From positions 1 through 10,717 of the forward strand of contig JBIOXZ010000177.1 of assembly GCA_044869895.1 (NCBI GenBank): DNA of 10,717 bases, given 5' to 3'. Shown piece by piece: positions 1 to 6,470 of the stretch. The notes beneath the pieces are model-generated. The model made no database searches. It saw nothing but the letters and a program-made list of their open reading frames with translations, and was not told the DNA's origin. Positions within the stretch are counted from its first letter, which is position 1. Every line of letters starts with the position of its first letter. The stretch is from AC-69 sp044869895. GTDB taxonomy: Bacteria; Actinomycetota; UBA4738; HRBIN12. Both the position numbers and the translations under genes were made by a program.

Positions 1-166
1 CGTGCACATGCACGTCACCGCGGCGCGCGAGAGCGGCGAGACGGTCGGTGGCCATCTGATGGAGGGCACGAAAGCGTTCCTGATCGAGGCGTATTTCCGC
101 GCGCTCGGCGGGCCCGCTCCGGTCCGCGAAGAGGAGGATGATCTGGGACTCGCTGTTTGGCGGTGA
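1..166 (+). CDS. PPC/DUF296-domain protein, 3' end only
   Basis: The reading frame is open from base 2 to the TGA at 164-166 and encodes the last 54 residues of a protein whose start lies left of the window. The visible part begins with a His-x-His pair (HMH), followed about 12 residues later by VGGHLMEG and then a hydrophobic strand (KAFLIEAYFRAL). In the PPC (plant and prokaryote conserved, DUF296, PD1-like) family, an HxH pair and a downstream GGH form a three-histidine metal site, and the domain ends with a similar strand and a short acidic tail. The order and spacing match. Bacterial members are small cytoplasmic trimers of mostly unknown role; the plant AT-hook members are DNA-binding. 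No ligand or target can be read here. A stem-loop starts at the base after the stop. The family call is from motif recall, not a search. Confidence 0.75.
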   Translation, partial: VHMHVTAARESGETVGGHLMEGTKAFLIEAYFRALGGPAPVREEEDDLGLAVWR

Positions 167-191
167 GGCAACGCCGACATCAGACGTTGCC
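167..191 (+). terminator. Stem-loop directly after the PPC gene stop
   Basis: A perfect 7-bp inverted repeat, GGCAACG (167-173) and CGTTGCC (185-191), encloses an 11-base loop and starts at the first base after the TGA. No T-run follows on either strand, so this is a terminator-like hairpin rather than a classical intrinsic terminator. It lies between the PPC gene and the convergent FHA gene and could serve both. Confidence 0.5.
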
Positions 192-265
192 CTGTTCCGG
201 GCCCGCCCCCACTCGGTCAGTCAACAGGTCGGCGAGGTCACCTGAGATCTGCCTCTACCGTGTCC

Positions 266-1162
266 CTAGCGGATCGCAAGACCCCCACAACCCGCGATAC
301 CAGCTGCCGCCGCAAGCTCACGTTCGTCTCTCACGTCCCCTCGAAGGCTTCGTCGGGCGCGGGCGACCTGGCGCTTGCCAGCGCCAATCGTTCTCTCCAA
401 GCGCGTGATCGATGCGTTCGTCTCCCCGAAGGCGGAAAGGAACCTCCCCACCAGCACGGCATCTTGTTCGGACGGCTCAAAGGCTCGAATCGCGTCGAGC
501 GCCTTCAGCCGGGTATGGCGGGCGCCCTCGAGTCCGCGGCGCGTTGGATTACCGCCCAGATCCACACCCCTCCCCGATTGCTGCACGGTCGTGCACGCAT
601 CGTTGGCGCGTGCGGCGAAGTCATTCTCGGCCGGGCGGTCGAGCGGTCTCGCGTACGCGATCACTCCCAAGGTCACGAGCAGGACTACGGCCCCGACCGC
701 GAACCAGCTCCTGTTCGAGCGGGCCGGTCGCAAGGCGCTTTCGAGCATTCGGGAGGGCAAGGGCTGGGTTGAGGTCGTGTCCTCATGCTCGCCGACGGGA
801 TCACCGGACGGCCGCTCCTCGGTGGATCGGATCTGCTCCGGTTCCAAGGCCGGCGACACAACCGTCTCTGCGGCTCGCCAGTCCGGCTCGATCGCAAGCG
901 TGGTCCGTCCCACCCTGACCTGGTCACCGGGACCCAGGGTGATGGGCTTTCGGATCCTTTCACCCTCGACGAAAGTGCCGTTGGTCGAATCGAGGTCCTC
1001 TACGACCACCGATTCGCCCGAGCGTCGGAGCACCGCGTGGCGGCGCGACACCTCCGGGTCCTCCAACACGAGATCGGCGTCCTGGCGACCGATGACGACC
1101 TCGACGCCCAGTTCCACACGCCGGCCGGCCTCCGGCCCGGTCTTGACCACAACCGCTGGCAA
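266..1162 (-). CDS. FHA-domain single-pass membrane protein
   Basis: A 298-residue protein. Residues 1-92 form a forkhead-associated (FHA) domain with the expected landmarks: GR at 25-26, SRRH at 39-42 and STNG at 59-62, the residues that bind phosphothreonine peptides in this family. An acidic and proline-rich linker (about 95-150) follows, then one hydrophobic segment (about 153-171, WFAVGAVVLLVTLGVIAYA). A charged C-terminal region of about 125 residues has Cys190 and Cys292, which could pair outside the membrane. Basic residues before the segment (PARSNR) favour an N-in topology: FHA in the cytoplasm, C-terminal region outside. The start is TTG at 1162, chosen because AGGGGG lies 6 bases upstream on the minus strand. 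A GTG four codons further in is less well placed. FHA proteins usually read Ser/Thr kinase signals, but no kinase gene is in the window. The C-terminal region matches nothing I recognise. The gene follows the 191-residue lipoprotein on the same strand after 177 bases. Confidence 0.88.
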   Translation of the reverse strand: MPAVVVKTGPEAGRRVELGVEVVIGRQDADLVLEDPEVSRRHAVLRRSGESVVVEDLDSTNGTFVEGERIRKPITLGPGDQVRVGRTTLAIEPDWRAAETVVSPALEPEQIRSTEERPSGDPVGEHEDTTSTQPLPSRMLESALRPARSNRSWFAVGAVVLLVTLGVIAYARPLDRPAENDFAARANDACTTVQQSGRGVDLGGNPTRRGLEGARHTRLKALDAIRAFEPSEQDAVLVGRFLSAFGETNASITRLERTIGAGKRQVARARRSLRGDVRDERELAAAAGIAGCGGLAIR

Positions 1163-1167
1163 CCCTC

Positions 1168-1180
1168 ACCCCCTGGGGGT
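1168..1180 (-). promoter_or_regulatory. Palindrome containing the FHA gene's ribosome site
   Basis: Read on the minus strand, ACCCCCAGGGGGT is a 13-base palindrome, and its right half is the best Shine-Dalgarno match (AGGGGG) for the TTG start at 1162. Pairing of the two arms would hide the ribosome site, although the centre is so tight that only about 4 bp can form realistically. The element is plain in the sequence; a regulatory role is inference. The rest of the 1181-1339 gap shows no gene and no convincing promoter. Confidence 0.3.
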
Positions 1181-1339
1181 TTCCGAACGACACCAACCAC
1201 GGCCGTCGTACGCCTGGTCTTCGATATCGGTCGAGCGCCAGCGGACCTTGAAAGAAGGACGGGCTCGAAGGAGCACCAAGAGTCTCTGAGGCCCGGCAGG
1301 AGAAGTACGGGAACGCCAAAGTAATCGCCCCGTTCGACA

Positions 1340-1915
1340 TCAGACCGCGTGCTCCAGGCTGGAAATCAGCGCGGGCACGACCGACGTCCTGACGACCTGC
1401 CCGCCGAGCTCGAGCGTCTTCACCGTGTCACCGTCATTCCACGCGGCGAGCACGAGCCGCGTCTCGCTGTGACAGCACGGGTTCGGGTGGTGGACGAAGA
1501 CGATCGTTCCATCGGGAACCGAAAGCCCATCGACCGGGCGGGCGTTACCGATCACGTCGTCGACGTGGTCCTCGACCCAGCCGAGGTACGTTTGGGCGCC
1601 CCGCGCCGTCTCGAACACCAGGATGCGCGCGAGCGTCATCCGCATGCCGCCCACCGTTCGGCTGAACCGTCGCTCCGTCCCCGCAACGAAACCCGCGGCC
1701 TCCAGGAGCGCCTCGAGCTCATCGACGTCGACCGCGTCCGTCGAGACCTCGTGCACGTTGAGCTCCTTCGGCTGGGCCGCCCGTCCGGGCAGGGCCTCGG
1801 CTGGGATCGGCTCGATCCTGGGAGCTCTCGGCGGGCGCGGCTGTGGTTCCGAGCCGCAGGAGGCGGCGAGGACCGCTGCGACGAGCAGCGCTGCGCCCGC
1901 CGATCTTCGACCCAC
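1340..1915 (-). CDS. Small secreted lipoprotein, function unknown
   Basis: The frame stays open upstream to 2164, but the real start is most likely GTG at 1915. GGAAGGA sits about 5 bases before it, and translation from there gives a classic lipoprotein leader: a basic start (GRR), a hydrophobic run to residue 19 and a lipobox ending in AASC, with Cys20 as lipidation site. The protein is then 191 residues. Residues 21-50 are proline-rich, probably a tether. Residues 50-191 form a compact mixed alpha/beta domain with a paired cysteine (147-148, NPCCHS) and a hydrophobic C-terminal helix. The pattern resembles small actinobacterial surface lipoproteins of unknown role; I do not recognise a named family. 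It is divergent from the importer operon with only 85 bases between starts, so the two may share control, and it lies upstream of the FHA gene on the same strand. Confidence 0.8.
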   Translation of the reverse strand: MGRRSAGAALLVAAVLAASCGSEPQPRPPRAPRIEPIPAEALPGRAAQPKELNVHEVSTDAVDVDELEALLEAAGFVAGTERRFSRTVGGMRMTLARILVFETARGAQTYLGWVEDHVDDVIGNARPVDGLSVPDGTIVFVHHPNPCCHSETRLVLAAWNDGDTVKTLELGGQVVRTSVVPALISSLEHAV

Positions 1916-1959
1916 GGTTGTCCTTCCGTGAAAGTGGCGCGCTTGATGCGTTTCGGCGC

Positions 1960-1989
1960 ATGATACGGGCTTGCCGCAGCAGCGATGAA
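1960..1989 (-). promoter_or_regulatory. Candidate promoter for the 191-residue lipoprotein
   Basis: On the minus strand the sequence TATCAT (plus-strand positions 1960-1965) matches the sigma-70-type -10 box at 5 of 6 bases. A weak -35 (TTCATC, 1984-1989) lies 18 bases upstream. It would give a 5' leader of roughly 35-40 bases before the GTG at 1915. The -35 overlaps the ribosome site of the divergent potD-like gene (1988-1995). A short inverted repeat, ATGCG (1946-1950) and CGCAT (1957-1961), touches the -10 box and could be an operator. No equally good promoter was seen for the potD direction. Confidence 0.35.
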
Positions 1990-2000
1990 GGGGGAGCGCC

Positions 2001-3173
2001 GTGACGGATATGGACCACTTCCTCGCCCGACGCCTCAACCGCCGTGGGTTCATGCGGATGGCCGGAATGACGACGGTGGGCGCAGCGGTGCTGGCCGCGT
2101 GCAAGAAGGCCGAGAACGTGGGCGGCACGGCGACCGGGACCGGTGCGGGGGTACACCCGCCCATCTCGGAGGAGCCCGGGAAGCTCCGAGTGTTCGACTG
2201 GTCCGGCTACGGGAATGGGGACTACTACCCGGACAAGGAGCGACTCGGCCTGTGGCAGCAGTACGCGGACGAGACCGGTGACACGCCGCAGTTCACCCTG
2301 TTCGCGAACGATGACGCCGCGTTTACAAAGGCCGCGACGGGGTCGGTGAAGTTCGACGTCGTGCACCCCTGCGGCTACAAATACAAGGACTGGGTCGACC
2401 TTGGCGCGGTCCAGCCGTGGGACACGTCGTTGATCCCGAACTTCCCCGCCCTGAACCCCAAACTCGAACAGTCGGGAATCGTCGACGGCAAGCAGTATTT
2501 CATCCCCCTCGACTGGGGCTTCATCGCCCCGATCGTCAACCTCGACCACGTCGACGTGAAGGAGGAGACGTTCGGGATCCTGTTCGACGACCGGTACGAG
2601 GGCAAGATCTCGTGGGTCGACACATCGAACATGATGTACATCGCCGGCCTGTTCCTGGGGGTCGCCGATCCGTTCAACATGACGGACGAGGAGCTCACCG
2701 AGGTTCGCGACTTCCTGATCTCGAAGAAGCACCTGGTGAAGTTCCTGTGGAATCAGTCATACGACTTCTGGCTTTCCTTCAAGAAGGAGGAAGTCTGGAT
2801 CGGCTACGCCTGGCCGGACACCGTCGGCTACGCCGATGCGGCGGGAATGAACTACCTGTACATGGAGCCCAAGGAGGGTCGGGTCTCCTGGGTGTGCGGG
2901 ATGGGCTTGGCCGCTGACACTCCCAACTACCGCCACAGCCACGCCTACGTGGATTCGTGGGCCAGCACGAAGGCGGCGGAGTTCCTCCTCGCCTGGTACT
3001 ACTACGGCCACACGAACACGAAGGCCGACCTGTCGGTGGTCTCGCCGGGCGTCGTGGAGGCGCTCGGGCTGGACGACCCGACGGTTCTGGACCCACCGCG
3101 AGCGATCCCCGAGTCCTTCATCCCGCGCCGGGACCTCTATCAGCAGTACTGGAGCGAGGTCCTGGCTTCCTGA
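2001..3173 (+). CDS. potD: ABC importer substrate-binding lipoprotein, PotD family
   Basis: A 390-residue extracellular binding protein of the spermidine/putrescine (PotD/PotF) type that would hand its ligand to the two permeases encoded next. The N-terminus has a twin-arginine motif (NRRGFMR, residues 13-19), a hydrophobic stretch and a lipobox LAAC with Cys34, so it is probably a Tat-exported lipoprotein. The mature part begins with a Gly/Thr-rich tether and follows the PotD plan: WSGY at 67-70 (E. coli WTEY), HPCGY at 122-126, IPLDWGF at 168-174, DRYEGKISWVDTSN at 197-210, and PKEGRVSW at 290-297. The start is GTG at 2001 with AAGGGGGAG about 5 bases upstream. The aromatic ligand cage is kept, but several acidic contacts known from E. 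coli PotD are replaced and Cys124 and Cys299 occupy two contact positions. The family is secure; a polyamine ligand is not. Confidence 0.93.
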   Translation: MTDMDHFLARRLNRRGFMRMAGMTTVGAAVLAACKKAENVGGTATGTGAGVHPPISEEPGKLRVFDWSGYGNGDYYPDKERLGLWQQYADETGDTPQFTLFANDDAAFTKAATGSVKFDVVHPCGYKYKDWVDLGAVQPWDTSLIPNFPALNPKLEQSGIVDGKQYFIPLDWGFIAPIVNLDHVDVKEETFGILFDDRYEGKISWVDTSNMMYIAGLFLGVADPFNMTDEELTEVRDFLISKKHLVKFLWNQSYDFWLSFKKEEVWIGYAWPDTVGYADAAGMNYLYMEPKEGRVSWVCGMGLAADTPNYRHSHAYVDSWASTKAAEFLLAWYYYGHTNTKADLSVVSPGVVEALGLDDPTVLDPPRAIPESFIPRRDLYQQYWSEVLAS

Positions 3174-3207
3174 GGGTCCGATCGCGGATGGCTCCGGGGT
3201 ACGCGCG

Positions 3208-4113
3208 GTGACGACGGCAGACGTCACTGCGTCCAGAACGTCGTGGAAGCAGCGTGAGCGGCGCACGACCGCTGGATTGCTTTCCGCCCCGATGCTCTGG
3301 CTCGCCTTGTTCTTCGTCGCTCCGGTCCTGTACGTGGCCGCTTACAGCATCGGTGCGATCAAGCTCTTCCCGACCGACGCCGGCGTGATCTCATTCGACG
3401 ACTGGAATCATTTCCTGCGCGGCGGTTCCGTCTACATGGGGCTGTTCTGGAAATCGATCCGAATCTCGCTGACCGTCTCCGTCGTCGTGGTGGTCCTCGC
3501 GTACCCGATCGGGTACTTCCTCGCGCTCTGCGTGAGGAAGATGAAGTACGTGCTTCTGCTCGTCGTGATCCTCCCGTTCCTCACGAGCTTCCTCCTCCGC
3601 GTGCTGGCATGGAAGGTGATCCTCGGCGACGGGGGCGTCGTCAATTCGCTCCTGTTCTCGCTGCACGTCCGAAGTCCGGACGACCCCGTCTCCTGGCTGC
3701 TCTACAGTCAATTCGCGGTGATGCTCGTGCTCGCCTACGTATGGGTCCCCTTCGTGGCGCTGCCGATCTTCGTGAGCCTTGACAACCTCGACCGGAGCCT
3801 CCTCGAGGCCTCGAGCGATCTGGGGGCCGGTCGATGGCGGACGTTCTGGCGGGTGACGCTGCCGCTCAGCATGCCGGGAGTGGTCGCCGCGTTCGTATTC
3901 GTGTTCATCCCGACCATCGGCGAGTTCGTCACGCCGCTCCTCGTCGGCGGACCGAGCGGGTACCTGTACGGGAACGCGATCCAGGACCTGTTCACGAGGG
4001 GAACGGATTGGCAGAGCGGATCGGTCCTCGCGATGTTCCTGCTGGTCGTTGCCGCAGGGCTGATGGCGCTGTTCGGTCGCTTCGTGCAGGTTCGATCCGT
4101 GGCAACCGACTGA
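3208..4113 (+). CDS. potB: ABC importer inner-membrane permease, PotB family
   Basis: A 301-residue permease with about six membrane segments (near 26-50, 84-108, 113-135, 165-190, 222-248 and 271-292). The EAA loop that docks on the ATPase is at 200-224, with EASSDLGAG followed by WRVTLPLSMPG, the consensus for polyamine-type permeases. A cytoplasmic N-terminus rich in Arg/Lys precedes the first segment. The start is GTG at 3208. A modest GGGG lies 8 bases upstream, and the potD-like stop is 34 bases before the start, so co-transcription is expected. The stop overlaps the next start by one base. Length and layout are normal for PotB, which pairs with PotC as a heterodimer. Substrate range cannot be read from the permease. 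Confidence 0.93.
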   Translation: MTTADVTASRTSWKQRERRTTAGLLSAPMLWLALFFVAPVLYVAAYSIGAIKLFPTDAGVISFDDWNHFLRGGSVYMGLFWKSIRISLTVSVVVVVLAYPIGYFLALCVRKMKYVLLLVVILPFLTSFLLRVLAWKVILGDGGVVNSLLFSLHVRSPDDPVSWLLYSQFAVMLVLAYVWVPFVALPIFVSLDNLDRSLLEASSDLGAGRWRTFWRVTLPLSMPGVVAAFVFVFIPTIGEFVTPLLVGGPSGYLYGNAIQDLFTRGTDWQSGSVLAMFLLVVAAGLMALFGRFVQVRSVATD

Positions 4114-4979
4114 TGGAGATCGCTACCTCGAGGTCGGGGCGCCTGTCCCTCACGGTCTTCTTCTGGCTGCTGGTGGCCTTCCTCTACCTACCGATCGCGT
4201 TCCTCGCCGTGTTCTCGTTCAACGATGGCGATCCGTCATTCCCGCTCTCGGGATTCACCACGCACTGGTACGGGGACGTCCTTTCGAATCGCGTGCTCAT
4301 GGGTTCGCTCGGTCGCAGCGCGAGCGTCGCGGCGGCGTCCAGCCTGATCGCGGTCGCGCTCGGCGTGCTCATGTCGTTCGCGCTCCTGCGCCGAAGGTTC
4401 TTCGGGAAGCCCGCGGTGTCGGCCCTCGTATTTTCGCCGCTCGTGATCCCGTACCTGGTCTTCGGGATCTCGCTGCTGCTGCTGTTCGCGCTCGTGGACA
4501 AGCTGTTGACGGGTTGGTTCGGCGTATACATCGGGCTCGGGTTGCACGCGATCGTGATCGGCCATGTCGTGGTGACATTGCCTTACACGATCCTCACGAT
4601 CCTGCCGCTGCTGGAGCGTCTCAGCATCTCGCTGGAGGAGGCGGCGAAGGATCTCGGGGCGAACCCGCAAGAGACGTTCCTGCGTGTGACGTTGCCGCTG
4701 CTCATGCCCGCCCTCGTCTCAGCGTTCCTCATAGCCTTCACGCTCTCGTTCGACGAGTACGCGATCGCGTCGTTCCTCGCGGGGAGCGAGCAGACCTGGC
4801 CCGTTTATCTGTTCGCTCAGCTCCGCGTGCCGAGCCTGTTGCCTCAACTGATCGCCGTGTCCTCCGTCGTGTTCATCGCGTCGATGCTGCTCATCCTTTC
4901 GGCCGAGATCGGCCGGCGCATCGCGGAACGCCGGTACGGACGCGAATTCTCCGCGCAAGGTCTCGCCTCGTCTCGCTGA
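4113..4979 (+). CDS. potC: ABC importer inner-membrane permease, PotC family
   Basis: A 288-residue second permease subunit. The open frame runs further upstream inside potB, but the real start is ATG at 4113, sharing one base with the potB TGA (TGATG), the usual sign of translational coupling. No separate ribosome site is needed or seen. About six membrane segments are visible (near 13-35, 66-92, 103-128, 137-165, 196-218 and 246-266). The EAA loop is at 174-199: LEEAAKDLGANPQETF then RVTLPLLMP. SFDEYAIASF at 212-221 is a signature of PotC-type permeases. The C-terminus is basic. A PotA-type ATPase should complete the importer, but the next gene is a convergent, unrelated lipoprotein, so the ATPase must be supplied from elsewhere. 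Confidence 0.93.
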   Translation: MEIATSRSGRLSLTVFFWLLVAFLYLPIAFLAVFSFNDGDPSFPLSGFTTHWYGDVLSNRVLMGSLGRSASVAAASSLIAVALGVLMSFALLRRRFFGKPAVSALVFSPLVIPYLVFGISLLLLFALVDKLLTGWFGVYIGLGLHAIVIGHVVVTLPYTILTILPLLERLSISLEEAAKDLGANPQETFLRVTLPLLMPALVSAFLIAFTLSFDEYAIASFLAGSEQTWPVYLFAQLRVPSLLPQLIAVSSVVFIASMLLILSAEIGRRIAERRYGREFSAQGLASSR

Positions 4980-5057
4980 GTCACATCCGGAGTAGTAGAT
5001 AGGGTGGTCGTGTGTCTCTCGCGGCGCCAAGAACTGGGTGAGGCGCGCACGGACACC

Positions 5058-6326
5058 TCACGCGCCGAGCGCGCTGACCTGCGCGATGGGGACGGGGCTG
5101 GTGAACGGCACCGCGAGGAGATTCGCTCCCGTCGTGGGGTCGACGACGGACAGGTGGTCGCCCAGGGCCAGGTAGACCCGGAGCCCGTCCGCAGAGAGTC
5201 CGAGACCCGATAGGTCCCCACTCACGGGCCACCGATGCCGCACATCGAACGTCGTCGTGTCGATCTCATACAGGTCAGAGCGCTCTCCGCCAACCCCGAT
5301 GAACAACGTTGCGCCGTCCGCCGAGAGCTGCGCCGAGGTGTCGGCCACGACGGAGTGCCCGAAGTCGATCGTCTCCAGGCGGAGGATCACTTGCGTCTCC
5401 GTGTCCATCACGCTCACCAATCCGCGAACGGAATCGACGATGTAGAGGCGGGTACCGTCGGAGGACACCGCGATCGCCTGCGCGCTCGCCGGTTGGTTCC
5501 AGAGCTCGCGAGGCAACCCCACGCAGTGCGCCCAACCCTCCGACAGGCTCAGCACGTGGACGAAGGAGACGGATGCGTCGCTCGGGACAGGAGCGCCGTG
5601 CGGTGCGTATCCGGGACGCGAGCTCGTGTACAGCGTGTAGAGGGTGCCGCCGTCCGGGGCGAAGACCTGCTGAAGACGGGTCCCCGGCATCCGCTCGGGC
5701 GGGCTCTTGAACGGACCGAATACCGGCTTCACGCGTCCGCTCACGAGATCAAGCACGGTCACTCGATAGACGGTCGGCGTCTCGGCCGGGAGGTGCTGGA
5801 TCATGAAGAGCCGCCGGTTGTCCGTGGAGAACGCTTCGGGCACGAAGTTCCCGCTGAGCTCGTAGCTTCGGGGCCCGCGCGTGCCCGCGGGGTCGGCCAC
5901 GACGATCGTGGTATGCGAACGGGGGATCGGCGTGCTGGGATCCCAACCGTCCGACAACGGCGCCATCAGCGCCACGCGCCGGCTACTCCCGGACACCACG
6001 CGAACCTCGAGGTCACCCCGGATCCGCGTCCTCGAGACAACCTCGCCGGTCGTCCCCTCGATCGTCTGGAGCACGGTCGATCGCCCATGGCTCGACGCCG
6101 CGAACACGAGTGAGCCATCCGGGCTGGCCACGGCGCCCGCACGATCGAACACGACGGACCCTGCGGGGACACGGACCGCGAGCGGCCCCGAGTCGGTGCC
6201 GAGCAGCAGCGTCTCCGGTGGGACCGAGCCGTCGGACGCACCTGGCTTCGAACTCGGTTGAGCGCCTCCCGTGCATGCGGCCGCGCCAACCACGACCGCC
6301 ATGACGATCACCAGCTTCAGACGCAT
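5058..6326 (-). CDS. Beta-propeller lipoprotein, function unknown
   Basis: A 422-residue protein with a lipoprotein leader: basic start MRLK, hydrophobic core and lipobox AAAC with Cys18. A Ser/Gly/Pro-rich tether follows (19-40). The rest shows repeated beta-propeller blades, each with an (S/A)xDG turn and an LxF/LY strand: SPDG at 68-71, APDG at 223-226, SSDG at 288-291, SADG at 335-338 and SADG at 378-381, with a weaker one at 167-170. The last three are followed by (S/D)xVDxxT-type strands, as in YncE/lactonase-like propellers. Such proteins are surface or periplasmic binding or scaffold proteins; no catalytic residues can be assigned. The start is ATG at 6326, with GAGGAGGG 5 bases upstream. 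It converges on the importer operon with 78 bases between stops and is divergent from the coiled-coil membrane gene. Confidence 0.85.
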   Translation of the reverse strand: MRLKLVIVMAVVVGAAACTGGAQPSSKPGASDGSVPPETLLLGTDSGPLAVRVPAGSVVFDRAGAVASPDGSLVFAASSHGRSTVLQTIEGTTGEVVSRTRIRGDLEVRVVSGSSRRVALMAPLSDGWDPSTPIPRSHTTIVVADPAGTRGPRSYELSGNFVPEAFSTDNRRLFMIQHLPAETPTVYRVTVLDLVSGRVKPVFGPFKSPPERMPGTRLQQVFAPDGGTLYTLYTSSRPGYAPHGAPVPSDASVSFVHVLSLSEGWAHCVGLPRELWNQPASAQAIAVSSDGTRLYIVDSVRGLVSVMDTETQVILRLETIDFGHSVVADTSAQLSADGATLFIGVGGERSDLYEIDTTTFDVRHRWPVSGDLSGLGLSADGLRVYLALGDHLSVVDPTTGANLLAVPFTSPVPIAQVSALGA

Positions 6327-6373
6327 CTCGCCCTCCTCGAGTTTGCCTGCTGGGTGTTCTTCCGATCCGTCGT

Positions 6374-6414
6374 CCGGAACTACTCCCCGAGAAGCCCGGA
6401 GGTTCCGAGGAACC
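6374..6414. promoter_or_regulatory. Inverted repeats in the divergent intergenic region
   Basis: The 144 bases between the two divergent starts (6326 and 6471) contain CCGGAAC (6374-6380), and GGTTC (6401-6405) paired with GAACC (6410-6414) around a CGAG loop. The three elements share a GGTTCCG-type core in alternating orientation, as an operator for one or both genes might. No good -10/-35 pair was found in either direction. The repeats are visible; binding is inference. Confidence 0.3.
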
Positions 6415-6470
6415 GGCGAGCCGATCGGCGGGTCTTGCTCCTCGACAGATTCACCATGGAGGGAGGGGCC

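Noticed and set aside
375..1324. Long plus-strand open frames opposite the FHA gene (up to about 300 residues)
   Set aside because: Rich in Arg, Ser and Pro without domain signals, typical antisense shadows of a GC-rich gene; the minus-strand FHA frame has clear motifs.
960..1340. Minus-strand frame of 126 residues spanning the gap before the FHA gene
   Set aside because: It overlaps the FHA coding region out of frame and becomes Arg/Gly-rich there; no ribosome site or recognisable domain.
1719..2732. Minus-strand 337-residue open frame opposite the potD-like gene
   Set aside because: It overlaps two well-supported genes and has the Arg/Val/Asp pattern of a reverse-complement shadow; no motif or ribosome site.
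5038..5066. Terminator between the potC-like gene and the convergent propeller gene
   Set aside because: GTGAGG/CCTCAC and GGCGCG/CGCGCC are mutually exclusive 6-bp pairs with 12-13-base loops, partly inside the propeller gene's last codons; no better than chance in this composition.
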